From the NCBI GenBank assembly GCA_003537645.1, contig DPRM01000059.1, forward strand, positions 1 to 26,951: 26,951 bases of DNA. Reading direction: 5' to 3'. The position numbers were made by a program, and so were the translations under genes. The first letter of the stretch is position 1. Each line of letters opens with the position of its first letter. This DNA comes from Prolixibacteraceae bacterium (GTDB lineage: Bacteria > Bacteroidota > Bacteroidia > Bacteroidales > Prolixibacteraceae). Shown piece after piece: positions 7,036 to 15,337 of this stretch. The notes under the pieces were generated by a model. The model was not told where the DNA came from. It worked only from the letters and a program-made list of their open reading frames with translations, and ran no database searches.

Positions 7036-10000
7036 TTAATTGGTTTTCCAAACCGGCAGCCTTCCCGGAGTCCACGGAGCATTCACCTTATTCAGTGCAG
7101 ACTCTAATTCAGGAATATCTTTTTCAACCAGTCGTTTTAATTCTTCCAGAACCGGAGGAAATTCCTCTTCAAGAATAGCCAGATCAGCTTTTTCGGAACC
7201 TGTGATTGCCGAAGTTGAGCTGTAATGACCATAAGAAAGATTGCTTAAACGTTCCATTATCGGAACCTGCGCAGGAGGAATTTCTTCCCAGCTTGCTTTT
7301 GCCTGAACCCCTTCCATCTTAAATTTCAGTTCTTCCAGTTTTACTGCAAGATCGCGTGCCGAATTCATAAGTTTCTGATCGGCATCAGGAGCAGAATAAA
7401 TGGCTTGCTTAATGATTTCCAGTTTAGAAATCAACTCGTTGGTTAACTGATTGGTGCCACTGATAGCTGCCGAAAGTTTCGTCACTTTTTTGCCAAAAGC
7501 TACCACATCCTGATAATCTGAAGCCGGTAATGTCGAGATATTGAGCTTCTGACATGTAAATTCAAGCGGAGCTGCCAATTCTTTTTCCTGACCTTCGAAC
7601 CATAAACTCATGGCAACTTTGTATTTGCCCGGCATGGCCAAAATACTACCGCGCGACTCTTTCACCGGATCGAACTTATTGCCTTGCGGCGCGCGGGTTC
7701 CGGCGTAACGCAAATCCCAGTTGATACGGTTAATGCCTTTCGAAGGTGCTTTTGTCAAACGACGAATTACATTTCCGGCTTCGTCGGTAATGGTAAAAAT
7801 GAGATGAGTTGGTTCTACTTTTGCTTCCAGCTGCAACTCGCGCCAGGTGGGCTGCGGAATGGGTTTTCCTTCCTTGAACAATTTCTTTTCGGCTTCCTGC
7901 CTGATTTCCTTTTTCGTTTTCGGAACTTCTTTCAGGTAATAGGTAAAAGTGGCGCCAAATTCAGGATTTTTCGCCAGATAATAAGTGCTACCCTGGTTGT
8001 CTTTCGACGAAGTCGGAATAAACATGCTGGCAGTTTCGACCTTGAAAATGTGGGCTTCGCGGGCAGCCAGCTCGTGCGATAATTCGCGTAACGGGCTGTA
8101 ATTGTCGAGGATATAAAATCCGCGTCCAAAAGTAGCCAGTACCAAATCCGATTCGCGGGTTTGCAAGGCGATGTCGAAAACGGCTATTGTTGGTAAACCT
8201 GATTTCATCTGAACCCAGTTTTTGCCCCCGTCGAGGGTGAAAAATGCGCCAAATTCGGTACCCGCAAACAACAGGTTGGGTACGAGGTAATCCTGCTCAA
8301 TACAATGAACAGTTCCGTTAACCGGTAAATTTGCAGCGATTGAAACCCATGTTTTTCCTTTGTCAGAACTTTTCAGCAGGTACGGTTTGAAATCGTCGTT
8401 CTGTAAATTATTAAATGCCGCATAAACAACATTCTCGTCAAAGCGGTCGGCTTTCAGATCGCTTATGTATGTGTATTCCGGAATTCCGGAGAAAGTTTTT
8501 ACCTGACGCCAGGTTTTACCGGCATCTTCGGTTATCGAAATCACGCCGTCATCGGTTCCGGCATAAAGCAGATCAGCTTTTACCGGCGATTCGTCGAGCG
8601 AAACGATGGTTCCCCACTGCGAAGTTGAAACATCTTTGGCAACAGCATCGGCACTCCAGAATTTACCCATCACCGGAAACATGTTCCGATCGGTCTTTGT
8701 AGTCAGATCTTCAGAAATTACTTGCCAAGAATCGCCCCGGTCGTCGCTCCTGAAAACTTTGTTGGCAGCAGTGTACAAGCGTTTTGGAGCATGTTTGCTT
8801 ACAAAAAGAGGCGCATTCCAGTTCCATTTGTAGGCCAGCTCGCCTTTGCGTTCGCGTGGTTTGATGCTGATGTCCTCACCGCTTTTGCGGTCGAAACGTG
8901 CCATTCCGCCATATTGCGACTCGGTGTAAATAATATTCGGGTCGGTCGGGTCGGTGTCGATCCAGAAGCCGTCGCCACCAACGGTAACCTGCCATTCGTC
9001 GTTGCCAACGCCATCTCTGGAAGTGGTTTGCGATGGGCCGTACATCGAATTATTGTCCTGAGTTCCGCCATAAACATTGTAAAAAGGAAACGCATTGTCA
9101 ACATTAACGCGGTAAAACTGGGTTACCGGAAGATTTTCCTTGAAATCGTAGTTTTTACCGCCATCGAACGATTCGTACAAACCTCCGTCGCCGCCAATCA
9201 GGAAATGCTCGGTATCTTTCGGGTCAATCCACATTGCGTGATCGTCAACATGGCGTTTGTTGTTCCCAAGTGTTGTCCAGGTTTTACCACCGTCGATCGT
9301 ATATTTGCTTACGGTTTCGGTCGAATACACCTTGTCGGCATTCACCGGATCGCAAACAATCTCGTTGTAATACTGGCCGCTTGCATGGTAATCACTCATC
9401 TTCTCCCAGCTTTCGCCTTTGTTGCTCGAACGGAAGAAACCTCCTTTGTCGAGCTGTGCCTCAACAATGAGGTAAACGATGTTCGGGTTAACTGGCGAAA
9501 CATCGATGCCCATTCCACCAATATCAACTTTTGGAAGACCGTCCATAATTTTGCGCCAGTTTTTGCCACCATCGGTCGTTTTATAAACAGCCGATTCGGG
9601 ACCTCCTCCAATTTTACCAAAAATATGGCGCCGGCGCTGTTCCGACGTGGCGTACATCACGTCGGGATTCGCAGGATCCATCACCACATTGTTGATGCCA
9701 GTGTTTTCGCTCACGTTCAGCACTTTCTCCCAGGTGGTTCCACCATCGGCACTTTTGTACAGTCCGCGCTCGCCACCCGGGCCCCATGCCGAACCTTCGC
9801 AGGCTACAAACACGGTATTCGGATTTCGCGGATCAATTACAATTCCACCAATTTGTCGGCTTTCCTTCAGCCCCATGTTTTTGAAAGATTTTCCGCCGTC
9901 GAGCGATTTGTAAACCCCGTCGCCATAACCCAGTGCGCGCTGATGGTTGTTTTCGCCCGTTCCCACCCAAACAACATTCGGATTTGCCGGATCGAGTTTC

Positions 10001-10320
10001 ACCACGCCAATTGAATAAGCACCGTACTTGTCGAAAACCGGATCGAAGGTTGTACCGCCATTTACCGTTTTCCACACATTTCCACTGGCAACCGCTACAT
10101 AATACTCTTTCGGGTTCTTTGGATTAACGGCCAGGTCTCCAATTCGGCCACTGCACCATGCCGGGCCAATATTCCTGAACTTCAGGCCATCAACCAGCGA
10201 AGTGGTAATGATGGTGTCGCCTTTAACCTTTTCTTTTTCTTTGGATTTGTCGTCGGTTTTGGCCTGAAGAGGTAACGAAGCAATTACCAGAGCGGCCAAT
10301 AAAAAATGGGTTAGTTTCAT
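7036..10320 (-). CDS. Large exported BNR/Asp-box (VPS10/sortilin-like) beta-propeller protein
   Basis: A 1094-residue exported protein with a Sec signal peptide (1-20, ending LPLQA). I count about eleven Asp-box-like motifs of the form S-x-D-G-G-x-T-W across roughly residues 80-750. Examples are KTVNGGTTF, KSADGGTTW, KTTDGGKNW, RSSNKGESW, YTIDGGKTW, RSDDRGDSW, ITEDAGKTW, KSSDKGKTW and FTLDGGKNW. This pattern fits a multi-bladed propeller of the WD40/YVTN/BNR-like group, as in sortilin/VPS10 ectodomains. The C-terminal third (about 800-1094) has a beta-sandwich-like part (LIFTITDEAGNVIRRL) and a helical region. Sialidase catalytic residues are not evident, so calling it a sialidase would be unsafe. 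It may bind or process a polymer, but the role is unknown. It is monocistronic, with a perfect TAAATTTG upstream and a strong terminator downstream. Confidence 0.93.
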   Translation of the reverse strand: MKLTHFLLAALVIASLPLQAKTDDKSKEKEKVKGDTIITTSLVDGLKFRNIGPAWCSGRIGDLAVNPKNPKEYYVAVASGNVWKTVNGGTTFDPVFDKYGAYSIGVVKLDPANPNVVWVGTGENNHQRALGYGDGVYKSLDGGKSFKNMGLKESRQIGGIVIDPRNPNTVFVACEGSAWGPGGERGLYKSADGGTTWEKVLNVSENTGINNVVMDPANPDVMYATSEQRRRHIFGKIGGGPESAVYKTTDGGKNWRKIMDGLPKVDIGGMGIDVSPVNPNIVYLIVEAQLDKGGFFRSSNKGESWEKMSDYHASGQYYNEIVCDPVNADKVYSTETVSKYTIDGGKTWTTLGNNKRHVDDHAMWIDPKDTEHFLIGGDGGLYESFDGGKNYDFKENLPVTQFYRVNVDNAFPFYNVYGGTQDNNSMYGPSQTTSRDGVGNDEWQVTVGGDGFWIDTDPTDPNIIYTESQYGGMARFDRKSGEDISIKPRERKGELAYKWNWNAPLFVSKHAPKRLYTAANKVFRSDDRGDSWQVISEDLTTKTDRNMFPVMGKFWSADAVAKDVSTSQWGTIVSLDESPVKADLLYAGTDDGVISITEDAGKTWRQVKTFSGIPEYTYISDLKADRFDENVVYAAFNNLQNDDFKPYLLKSSDKGKTWVSIAANLPVNGTVHCIEQDYLVPNLLFAGTEFGAFFTLDGGKNWVQMKSGLPTIAVFDIALQTRESDLVLATFGRGFYILDNYSPLRELSHELAAREAHIFKVETASMFIPTSSKDNQGSTYYLAKNPEFGATFTYYLKEVPKTKKEIRQEAEKKLFKEGKPIPQPTWRELQLEAKVEPTHLIFTITDEAGNVIRRLTKAPSKGINRINWDLRYAGTRAPQGNKFDPVKESRGSILAMPGKYKVAMSLWFEGQEKELAAPLEFTCQKLNISTLPASDYQDVVAFGKKVTKLSAAISGTNQLTNELISKLEIIKQAIYSAPDADQKLMNSARDLAVKLEELKFKMEGVQAKASWEEIPPAQVPIMERLSNLSYGHYSSTSAITGSEKADLAILEEEFPPVLEELKRLVEKDIPELESALNKVNAPWTPGRLPVWKTN

Positions 10321-10386
10321 TTTGTTAATATTTATGGTTGAAATTGATCGTGAAATTTAAGTCTGAAAAGATATTCGTGTTTTTGC

Positions 10387-10394
10387 CAAATTTA
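10387..10394 (-). promoter_or_regulatory. Putative -7 promoter element of the BNR-repeat gene
   Basis: The minus strand reads TAAATTTG here, a perfect match to the Bacteroidota -7 element TAnnTTTG, 66 bases upstream of the start codon at 10320. A -33 TTTG at the usual spacing is not clear; only a T-rich stretch is present. Confidence 0.45.
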
Positions 10395-10484
10395 CATGAT
10401 TAATGGCAGCGAAAACAGCTTTCTCCTGCAAAATAATATTTCCCTGATTTGTATCAAAAAAGCAGAAATCATTTCACCTGATCT

Positions 10485-10516
10485 ATTGTTTAGTACAAAA
10501 AATCGTCCTATCTTGC
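10485..10516 (+). promoter_or_regulatory. Putative promoter of the TonB-C-like gene
   Basis: ATTG (10485-10488) is followed after 20 bases by TATCTTGC (10509-10516). This resembles the -33/-7 pattern of Bacteroidota promoters with two mismatches in the -7 box. It ends 19 bases before the ATG at 10536. Confidence 0.35.
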
Positions 10517-10535
10517 TACACATAAAATGTAATAT

Positions 10536-11354
10536 ATGCGCATATTATTTATTCTGGCCATTCTGCTTACCTCCTGTCTCTTAGGAAAAGCACAGGAACT
10601 TAAAACAAAAAAACAACAAAATGAGGCATTTACTGAACTTTTTCAGGTTGATAAAAAAACCAGGCAACGGAATGGCTCATTTCTAAAACTATCAAGTCAA
10701 AATAACGACACTTTGGTTATTGGGCAATACGCCAGTGACAGTGTTTCAGGAATATGGACCTACTATGACTTAAAAAACGAACCATACTTAAAGTATGACC
10801 ACACCAACGACAGTTGCCTTTGGGTTTCGGAACTTGCAAGTAAACCCGATACTTTCCCGATCAGAATAAAGAAGAATTTCGGGTTTGCCCAACTGCAAAG
10901 GCCTCCGCTATACATCGGCTTCAGGAAAGAACTGGATGTTCGATTTGCAAGCCAGTTAAAAGCACCTGTTGAAATCATGAAAAAGGGAGAATCACTGACT
11001 GGGATGGCAACATTTGTTGTTACGCGATATGGAAAAATCAGTGAAATAGAAACCGGGAAAATAGAAAATAAACAGTTGAAGGCTGAAGTTGACAGGATTT
11101 TTAATGCTTTCGCAGGAAATTGGCTGCCAGGAATTTACAACGGGCAAAAAGTGGACACCAAATTGTATGTTTTCTTTCAAATAGATCCAGCAGGAGTTGA
11201 GTTTACAAAGAGTGATAAACCTTACATTTCAACCATCGGCATATCCTACTTTGGAATTACGGAGACAAAAGTGATGCAGACCAAAGTGGTGCGAACAACC
11301 GGGCAGCCTTTATTCAGGGGCGTCCCTTCAGGAACCATCCCGCGTGGATTTTAA
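10536..11354 (+). CDS. Exported protein with a TonB C-terminal-like domain
   Basis: A 272-residue protein with a signal peptide (MRILFILAILLTSCLLGKAQ, cut around 19-20). LLTSC could be read as a weak lipobox (Cys14). Residues about 40-85 have a MORN/YwqK-like pattern (NGSFLKLSSQ, SGIWTYYDLKNEP). Residues about 150-220 resemble the TonB C-terminal fold: GMATFVVTRYGKISEIETGK, then a helix and NGQKVDTKLYVFFQI. The usual N-terminal membrane helix plus Pro-rich linker of a true TonB is missing, so it is unlikely to energise receptors in the standard way. The next gene, 60 bases downstream in the same direction, has the same two domain types; they are probably co-transcribed. Function is unknown. 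Confidence 0.78.
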   Translation: MRILFILAILLTSCLLGKAQELKTKKQQNEAFTELFQVDKKTRQRNGSFLKLSSQNNDTLVIGQYASDSVSGIWTYYDLKNEPYLKYDHTNDSCLWVSELASKPDTFPIRIKKNFGFAQLQRPPLYIGFRKELDVRFASQLKAPVEIMKKGESLTGMATFVVTRYGKISEIETGKIENKQLKAEVDRIFNAFAGNWLPGIYNGQKVDTKLYVFFQIDPAGVEFTKSDKPYISTIGISYFGITETKVMQTKVVRTTGQPLFRGVPSGTIPRGF

Positions 11355-11414
11355 AACGATAACATTAGTGCATCAATCGCCTCAATCTAATTTCGAATTT
11401 TAACTGAACAAGCC

Positions 11415-12740
11415 ATGAAACAATTTTCCGCCGTTATTTCTATCCTTTGCTTATTGTTGTTAGTTGGTCATAAATCGTATGCACAAAAAAATACGCTAAC
11501 CCCTTCCTTTAAAATTTCAGGATCAAAAAGTTATACCGATTATCAGGGAAAGGCAAAGGTGGAATATCATCCGGAAAGCCCTGCACATCTGTATATTTAT
11601 GATTATAATGAAGATGGGCAACTGCTGACAAAAACCTCTTTCATCTTCAAAGGAGAAGAGTTTTTTCTTAAAAAATTCAACCAATACATCAATGAAAAAC
11701 AACTGATCCGCGATGGAAAACACTTCAACTACAGGAAAAAGAATGAAGTTGCCAGCGAACTAACGTATAAAGAAGGCATTGTGGTAAATGCTTTGACCTA
11801 TTACGAAAACGGGAACAAAGAACTGTATATGGAAGGAGATGCCGCCACGCTCGATGGCGAATACAAAATGTGGTATCCCAATGGTCAGCTACAATTTTCG
11901 GGGCATTACCAGAACAATATAAAGCATGGCGATTTTGAGTCGTATGCTGAAGACGGAACCGTTTTGAGAAAAGGAACTTACGAAGCCGGGAAGCTTATTT
12001 CGGGTATATCGGTAGTTCAGGATTTGGTTTACGAGCAAACTGATGTACCAGCTGAATTTCCGGGAGGCGACGATGCCCTAAATGAATACCTTAACAAAAG
12101 AATATCGAAATTGAAACAGTTTCATGATATAAGAGAAGATGAAGTAATAATTATCGGACTTAAACTAACCATCAATTATCTCGGAGACATAAACAGTCTG
12201 GAATATATGGGGTGGTATGCACAACGTGAGCATGAACTAATCGATTATGCCTTTCAGGATTTTCCCGGGTTTAAACCTGCTCTCATAGAAGATGCACCTG
12301 TAACCAGCATTTTACAATTGGGATTTTACCTTACAAAAAATGGATTTATTAAATACAACACCGGTTACGATGAAGAAATAAGCGACAGTGCCATTTACGC
12401 AACAGAAATTGACACAACCAAACAAGGCAATTATAATAATATTGAAGAAATGCCCGAATTTCCTGGAGGTCAACTGGTTCTGCGCACTCATATTGCCAAA
12501 AACATAAAATATCCGGTTTATGCGCAGGAACACAATATCCAAGGGAAAGTGCTGGTAACATTTGTGATCACTGAAAATGGAACGATTTCAAACCCGAAAA
12601 TATATAAAGGTGTTCATCCATCACTTGATGCCGAAGCAATCCGGGTGGTAAGAAGTCTGCCAAAGTGGAAACCCGGAAGTCGGGAAGGAAAACCAGTTAG
12701 GGTTTCTTATACCATTCCAATAAATTTCTCGATTCGCTAA
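11415..12740 (+). CDS. Exported MORN/YwqK-repeat protein with C-terminal TonB-type domain
   Basis: A 441-residue protein with a signal peptide (1-23, ending GHKSYAQ). Residues about 95-200 hold MORN_2/YwqK-type repeats such as NALTYYENGNKELYMEG, DGEYKMWYPNGQLQFSGHY and HGDFESYAEDGTVLRKGTY. Two TonB-like segments follow, each opening with an E-F-P-G-G motif: AEFPGGDDALNEYL (about 215 on, divergent) and PEFPGGQLVLRTHI (about 350 on). The second continues QGKVLVTFVITENGTISN and ends VRSLPKWKPGSREGKPVRV, a textbook TonB C-terminal signature. There is no transmembrane anchor other than the leader. Bacteroidota have many such TonB-C proteins; some sit in BlaR-type or envelope operons, but no such partner is seen here. 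It is convergent with the TPR-like gene, with only 21 bases between the stops. Confidence 0.87.
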   Translation: MKQFSAVISILCLLLLVGHKSYAQKNTLTPSFKISGSKSYTDYQGKAKVEYHPESPAHLYIYDYNEDGQLLTKTSFIFKGEEFFLKKFNQYINEKQLIRDGKHFNYRKKNEVASELTYKEGIVVNALTYYENGNKELYMEGDAATLDGEYKMWYPNGQLQFSGHYQNNIKHGDFESYAEDGTVLRKGTYEAGKLISGISVVQDLVYEQTDVPAEFPGGDDALNEYLNKRISKLKQFHDIREDEVIIIGLKLTINYLGDINSLEYMGWYAQREHELIDYAFQDFPGFKPALIEDAPVTSILQLGFYLTKNGFIKYNTGYDEEISDSAIYATEIDTTKQGNYNNIEEMPEFPGGQLVLRTHIAKNIKYPVYAQEHNIQGKVLVTFVITENGTISNPKIYKGVHPSLDAEAIRVVRSLPKWKPGSREGKPVRVSYTIPINFSIR

Positions 12741-12761
12741 TTAAAATTTCCATCCAGAAAA

Positions 12762-13526
12762 TTATTTCCCTTCAATCAGATTGGCACCAACAAACTGCTC
12801 CACCCAGTTCATAGGGCCATAGTCTTTTTGCATCGATTCCCTGAAAGCCTTTGCTTCGGCTACCTGATTGGTTTCGTACAAACCTTTCAGGATAAATGCA
12901 CGAAGCAGCATTTGCTGCCAGTTACATTGCTGATCGTCCGATTTTTGCATCAGTTTCAGGGCTTTCCGGTACAAAACGAGCGCCTCGTTTTTATCTCCAC
13001 CAAAGGCCGCCGGGCGATAGAGCAGCGAATTGCCTTTTTCGATATATCCACTTGGATTGGTAGCATCAAGCTCAATCGATTTTTCGATGTGCATCATACT
13101 TTTTGGTCCATAAAATGGGGCTTTGTAAAATGCCAGACTTATTTTGTAGCCGTAAAACGCACCGGTTAAACTGTGAAGCTGTGCATTTTTCGGATGTTGT
13201 TTTAGCAATTTTTCGAGATAAACATCGGCCTTGTTGATGTACCCACGGGCCAAATCCTTGTTTTTGTTACCCAGCTGATAGCCAACATAACCGTAAATCG
13301 CCTTCACAATCTCGGTTTGCCAGGCTAGATCGGTTGATTTCACCTTTTCCATTTCGGCAATCAGGCCAGGCCAGGGCGACATGTCTCCTGCACGGTAACT
13401 TTCAAAAAAAGTACATTGGTAATGCTTCAGATCCTTTGTCTGCGCAGTTGCCGAAAATACGGGGAGAAATATCAAAAAAATCAGTAAGCTTTTGAATCCG
13501 GATATCATATCAGAATATTTGGTCAT
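12762..13526 (-). CDS. Exported TPR-like protein
   Basis: A 254-residue helical protein with a signal peptide. ATG 13526 gives MTKYSD before the leader. ATG 13508 gives MISGFKSLLIFLIFLPVFSATAQ, a tidier signal, so the true start may be 13508. The rest has tetratricopeptide-like helix pairs: ARGYINKADVYLEKLLKQHPKNAQLHSL, then MMHIEKSIELDATNPSGYIEKGNSLL and EALVLYRKALKLM. Such proteins usually act as scaffolds in envelope complexes. No catalytic motif is seen. It starts 17 bases after the stop of the small antitoxin-like gene and may share its promoter. Confidence 0.85.
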   Translation of the reverse strand: MTKYSDMISGFKSLLIFLIFLPVFSATAQTKDLKHYQCTFFESYRAGDMSPWPGLIAEMEKVKSTDLAWQTEIVKAIYGYVGYQLGNKNKDLARGYINKADVYLEKLLKQHPKNAQLHSLTGAFYGYKISLAFYKAPFYGPKSMMHIEKSIELDATNPSGYIEKGNSLLYRPAAFGGDKNEALVLYRKALKLMQKSDDQQCNWQQMLLRAFILKGLYETNQVAEAKAFRESMQKDYGPMNWVEQFVGANLIEGK

Positions 13527-13543
13527 CCAGCTTGCGAAAGTAA

Positions 13544-13759
13544 TTAATTCCCCAATACATTCTTTACGCTATGGCTTTCGGAGACTTCATCATAAGTGCT
13601 TTGCAGATTTGATAAATATCGTTCATAGATTTTTCGGGCAGTTTCATTTGAATGAATTTTCCCCTCTTCAAAATCTCTCAATCCTCGGTTAATAGATTTC
13701 AGTTCTTCTGTTGTTACCTCAATTAAAGATTCCTCATGAATGAATTCTATTGCTCTCAT
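13544..13759 (-). CDS. Small acidic antitoxin-like protein
   Basis: A 71-residue protein from ATG 13759, opening MRAIEFIHEESL. A TTG-initiated form would begin at 13768. I prefer the ATG because a perfect TAnnTTTG element at 13776-13783 places the transcript start at roughly 13770, almost on the TTG. The protein is charged and helical, with the pattern TEELKSINRGLRDFEEGK followed by ETARKIYERYL. This resembles the C-terminal part of small type II antitoxins and is common in Bacteroidota hypothetical proteins. No toxin-like gene follows; the next gene is the TPR-like exported protein. I therefore call it antitoxin-like only by resemblance, and the function is unproven. Confidence 0.65.
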   Translation of the reverse strand: MRAIEFIHEESLIEVTTEELKSINRGLRDFEEGKIHSNETARKIYERYLSNLQSTYDEVSESHSVKNVLGN

Positions 13760-13775
13760 TGCTTTCAATTTTTAG

Positions 13776-13783
13776 CAAATATA
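13776..13783 (-). promoter_or_regulatory. Putative -7 promoter element of the antitoxin-like gene
   Basis: The minus strand reads TATATTTG, a perfect TAnnTTTG match, 16 bases upstream of ATG 13759. A minus-strand TTTG at 13803-13800 is a possible -33 element, though its 16-base spacing is shorter than usual. Confidence 0.5.
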
Positions 13784-13831
13784 AAGAATTTCAGTCAGAC
13801 AAACCGGTTTAAGATTGGAAGGTGTGTATCC

Positions 13832-13871
13832 AAAAACAGCAGCCCGAACCTCATCCGAACTGCTGTTTTTT
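13832..13871 (-). terminator. Intrinsic terminator downstream of the MFS transporter gene
   Basis: AAAAACAGCAG (13832-13842) pairs with CTGCTGTTTTT (13860-13870), giving about 11 bp with a 17-base loop. Because the arms end in A/T tracts, both strands have T-runs after the stem. It lies about 30 bases after the minus-strand transporter stop at 13903 and insulates it from the antitoxin-like gene. Confidence 0.85.
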
Positions 13872-13902
13872 ATTTCTTTTGATCACTGAATTCTGTGACT
13901 GC

Positions 13903-15111
13903 CTACTTTTCTACAGAAGGTGCTTTCATCAAACCTACCAAAATGGTGGCAACAACCAAAAACACGGCTGCAACCAGGTACCCATTGCTGTATGCGCCGG
14001 TTTTGTCGGCAACCATTCCGCCCAACATTGGGCCAATTACTCCGGCAACACCCCATCCGGTAAAGATCATCCCGTAGTTAACTCCCAGATTTTTCATGCC
14101 AAAGAACTCGGCAGTGGTTGTTGGGAAAAGAGAAAAAACAGCGCCATAAGCCAACCCTGCAACGGCCGAACCGACTACAAGTGTTGGAATGGTGGTATAA
14201 AATGCAAACAAGAACATATTGACTGCCTGAAGCATAAATACGATCATCATGGCACGTGTGCGTCCAACTTTATCGGATAATACTCCCGCGCCTAAACGGC
14301 CAAGTGCATTGAAAACAGATAGAATAACTACCAGCATAAACCCGGCAGTTTTCCAGTCGGCCTGAACAACTGCAATACTTGGAAGGTGAGCAATCAGCAT
14401 CAACCCGGCAGTTGCCGCCAGCAAATACATGATCCACAATAAATAAAACTGTGGTGTTTTCGATACTTCGTCCCAGGTAAAATTATTTCCTTTTGGTGCC
14501 GGAGCTGATGCGGCATTCGCAGCTTTTGGCGCGTCCACTTCAGGAGGATTTTTCAGGAACATAGCAAGTACAACCACCGCTACAATGGCAAAAACTCCGA
14601 GAATAATAAAAGTGTTGCTGATTCCTTGTGATTTCAGTAAGCTGGCAGTAATTGGCGTAATGTAAACAGGCGAAAGTCCTACTCCGGCCACCACAATTCC
14701 GGCAATCATTCCTTTTTTCGACGATTCGAACCATTTCATGGCGCAGGGAGTAGCGGCTGAATAACCCAGCCCAATTCCGATAGAGCCGATCACTCCGAAA
14801 GTGAAAACCATCATTGCCAGGCTGGTTGCAAAACCTGAGGCAATCAATCCGCCGCCAAGCATCAACCCACTAAAAATGGTAACCGGTCGTGGTCCGAATT
14901 TATCTTGTGCCCTTCCGGCAAAAATCATGGTAACCGCAAAAACTGCTGCTGAAACGGTGAAAGGAAGTGCGGCGTCGGTATTGGTCCAGCCCCAGTCGCT
15001 TACCAGCGCTTTTTTGATGACACCCCACGAGTAGAGCACTCCCATGACCAGGTTTATGCCCAATGCGGCAAAGGTGATGGTCCAACCTTGTTTGTTAGTC
15101 GATTTGTTCAT
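13903..15111 (-). CDS. OFA-family MFS transporter
   Basis: A 402-residue integral membrane protein with about twelve hydrophobic segments and a central hydrophilic loop (about 205-220, rich in Ala, Pro and Lys). The N-terminus GWTITFAALGINLVMGVLYSWGV is typical of the oxalate/formate antiporter (OFA) branch of the major facilitator superfamily. The loop motif between TM2 and TM3 is present as GRAQDKFGPR, and its repeat in the second half reads AGVLSDKVGRTR. OFA members carry small carboxylates such as oxalate, formate or related acids, but most Bacteroidota members are uncharacterised, so the substrate is open. It is divergent from the LamG regulator gene, with about 225 bases between the start codons. 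No oxalate or formate enzymes are adjacent. Confidence 0.93.
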   Translation of the reverse strand: MNKSTNKQGWTITFAALGINLVMGVLYSWGVIKKALVSDWGWTNTDAALPFTVSAAVFAVTMIFAGRAQDKFGPRPVTIFSGLMLGGGLIASGFATSLAMMVFTFGVIGSIGIGLGYSAATPCAMKWFESSKKGMIAGIVVAGVGLSPVYITPITASLLKSQGISNTFIILGVFAIVAVVVLAMFLKNPPEVDAPKAANAASAPAPKGNNFTWDEVSKTPQFYLLWIMYLLAATAGLMLIAHLPSIAVVQADWKTAGFMLVVILSVFNALGRLGAGVLSDKVGRTRAMMIVFMLQAVNMFLFAFYTTIPTLVVGSAVAGLAYGAVFSLFPTTTAEFFGMKNLGVNYGMIFTGWGVAGVIGPMLGGMVADKTGAYSNGYLVAAVFLVVATILVGLMKAPSVEK

Positions 15112-15302
15112 TTTTTAAGAGATTTTTGGGTTCTTAAAATAATGGATAAATATTCGGATTTGCTAATACGGAAATCAGAAATATCAAATCTGAAACAAAT
15201 AACCAGCTGACAGTTATCATTTGAAAGTAAAAAGACGCTTTTGCTTAATAAAATAGCTTTCCTGAAATTGGGAAAGAACTCTGATTGATTCGTGGTTTTT
15301 TA

Positions 15303-15310
15303 TAAGTTTG
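15303..15310 (+). promoter_or_regulatory. Putative -7 promoter element of the LamG regulator gene
   Basis: TAAGTTTG is a perfect match to TAnnTTTG. It predicts a transcript start near 15317, which lies downstream of the TTG at 15308 and upstream of the TTG at 15338. This supports the later start codon. A TTG triplet at 15285-15287 is a weak -33 candidate with short spacing (15 bases). Confidence 0.5.
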
Positions 15311-15337
15311 TGCATTCACGAATCACTTCAGATAATT

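Noticed and set aside
8722..10014. A 430-codon plus-strand open frame antisense to the BNR-repeat gene
   Set aside because: It lies wholly within a gene with strong family motifs. The translation has no domain or leader, and its repeats mirror the Asp-boxes of the true gene.
13526..13544. Toxin gene paired with the antitoxin-like gene
   Set aside because: The next gene encodes an exported TPR-like protein, and there is no room for another gene in the 17-base gap.
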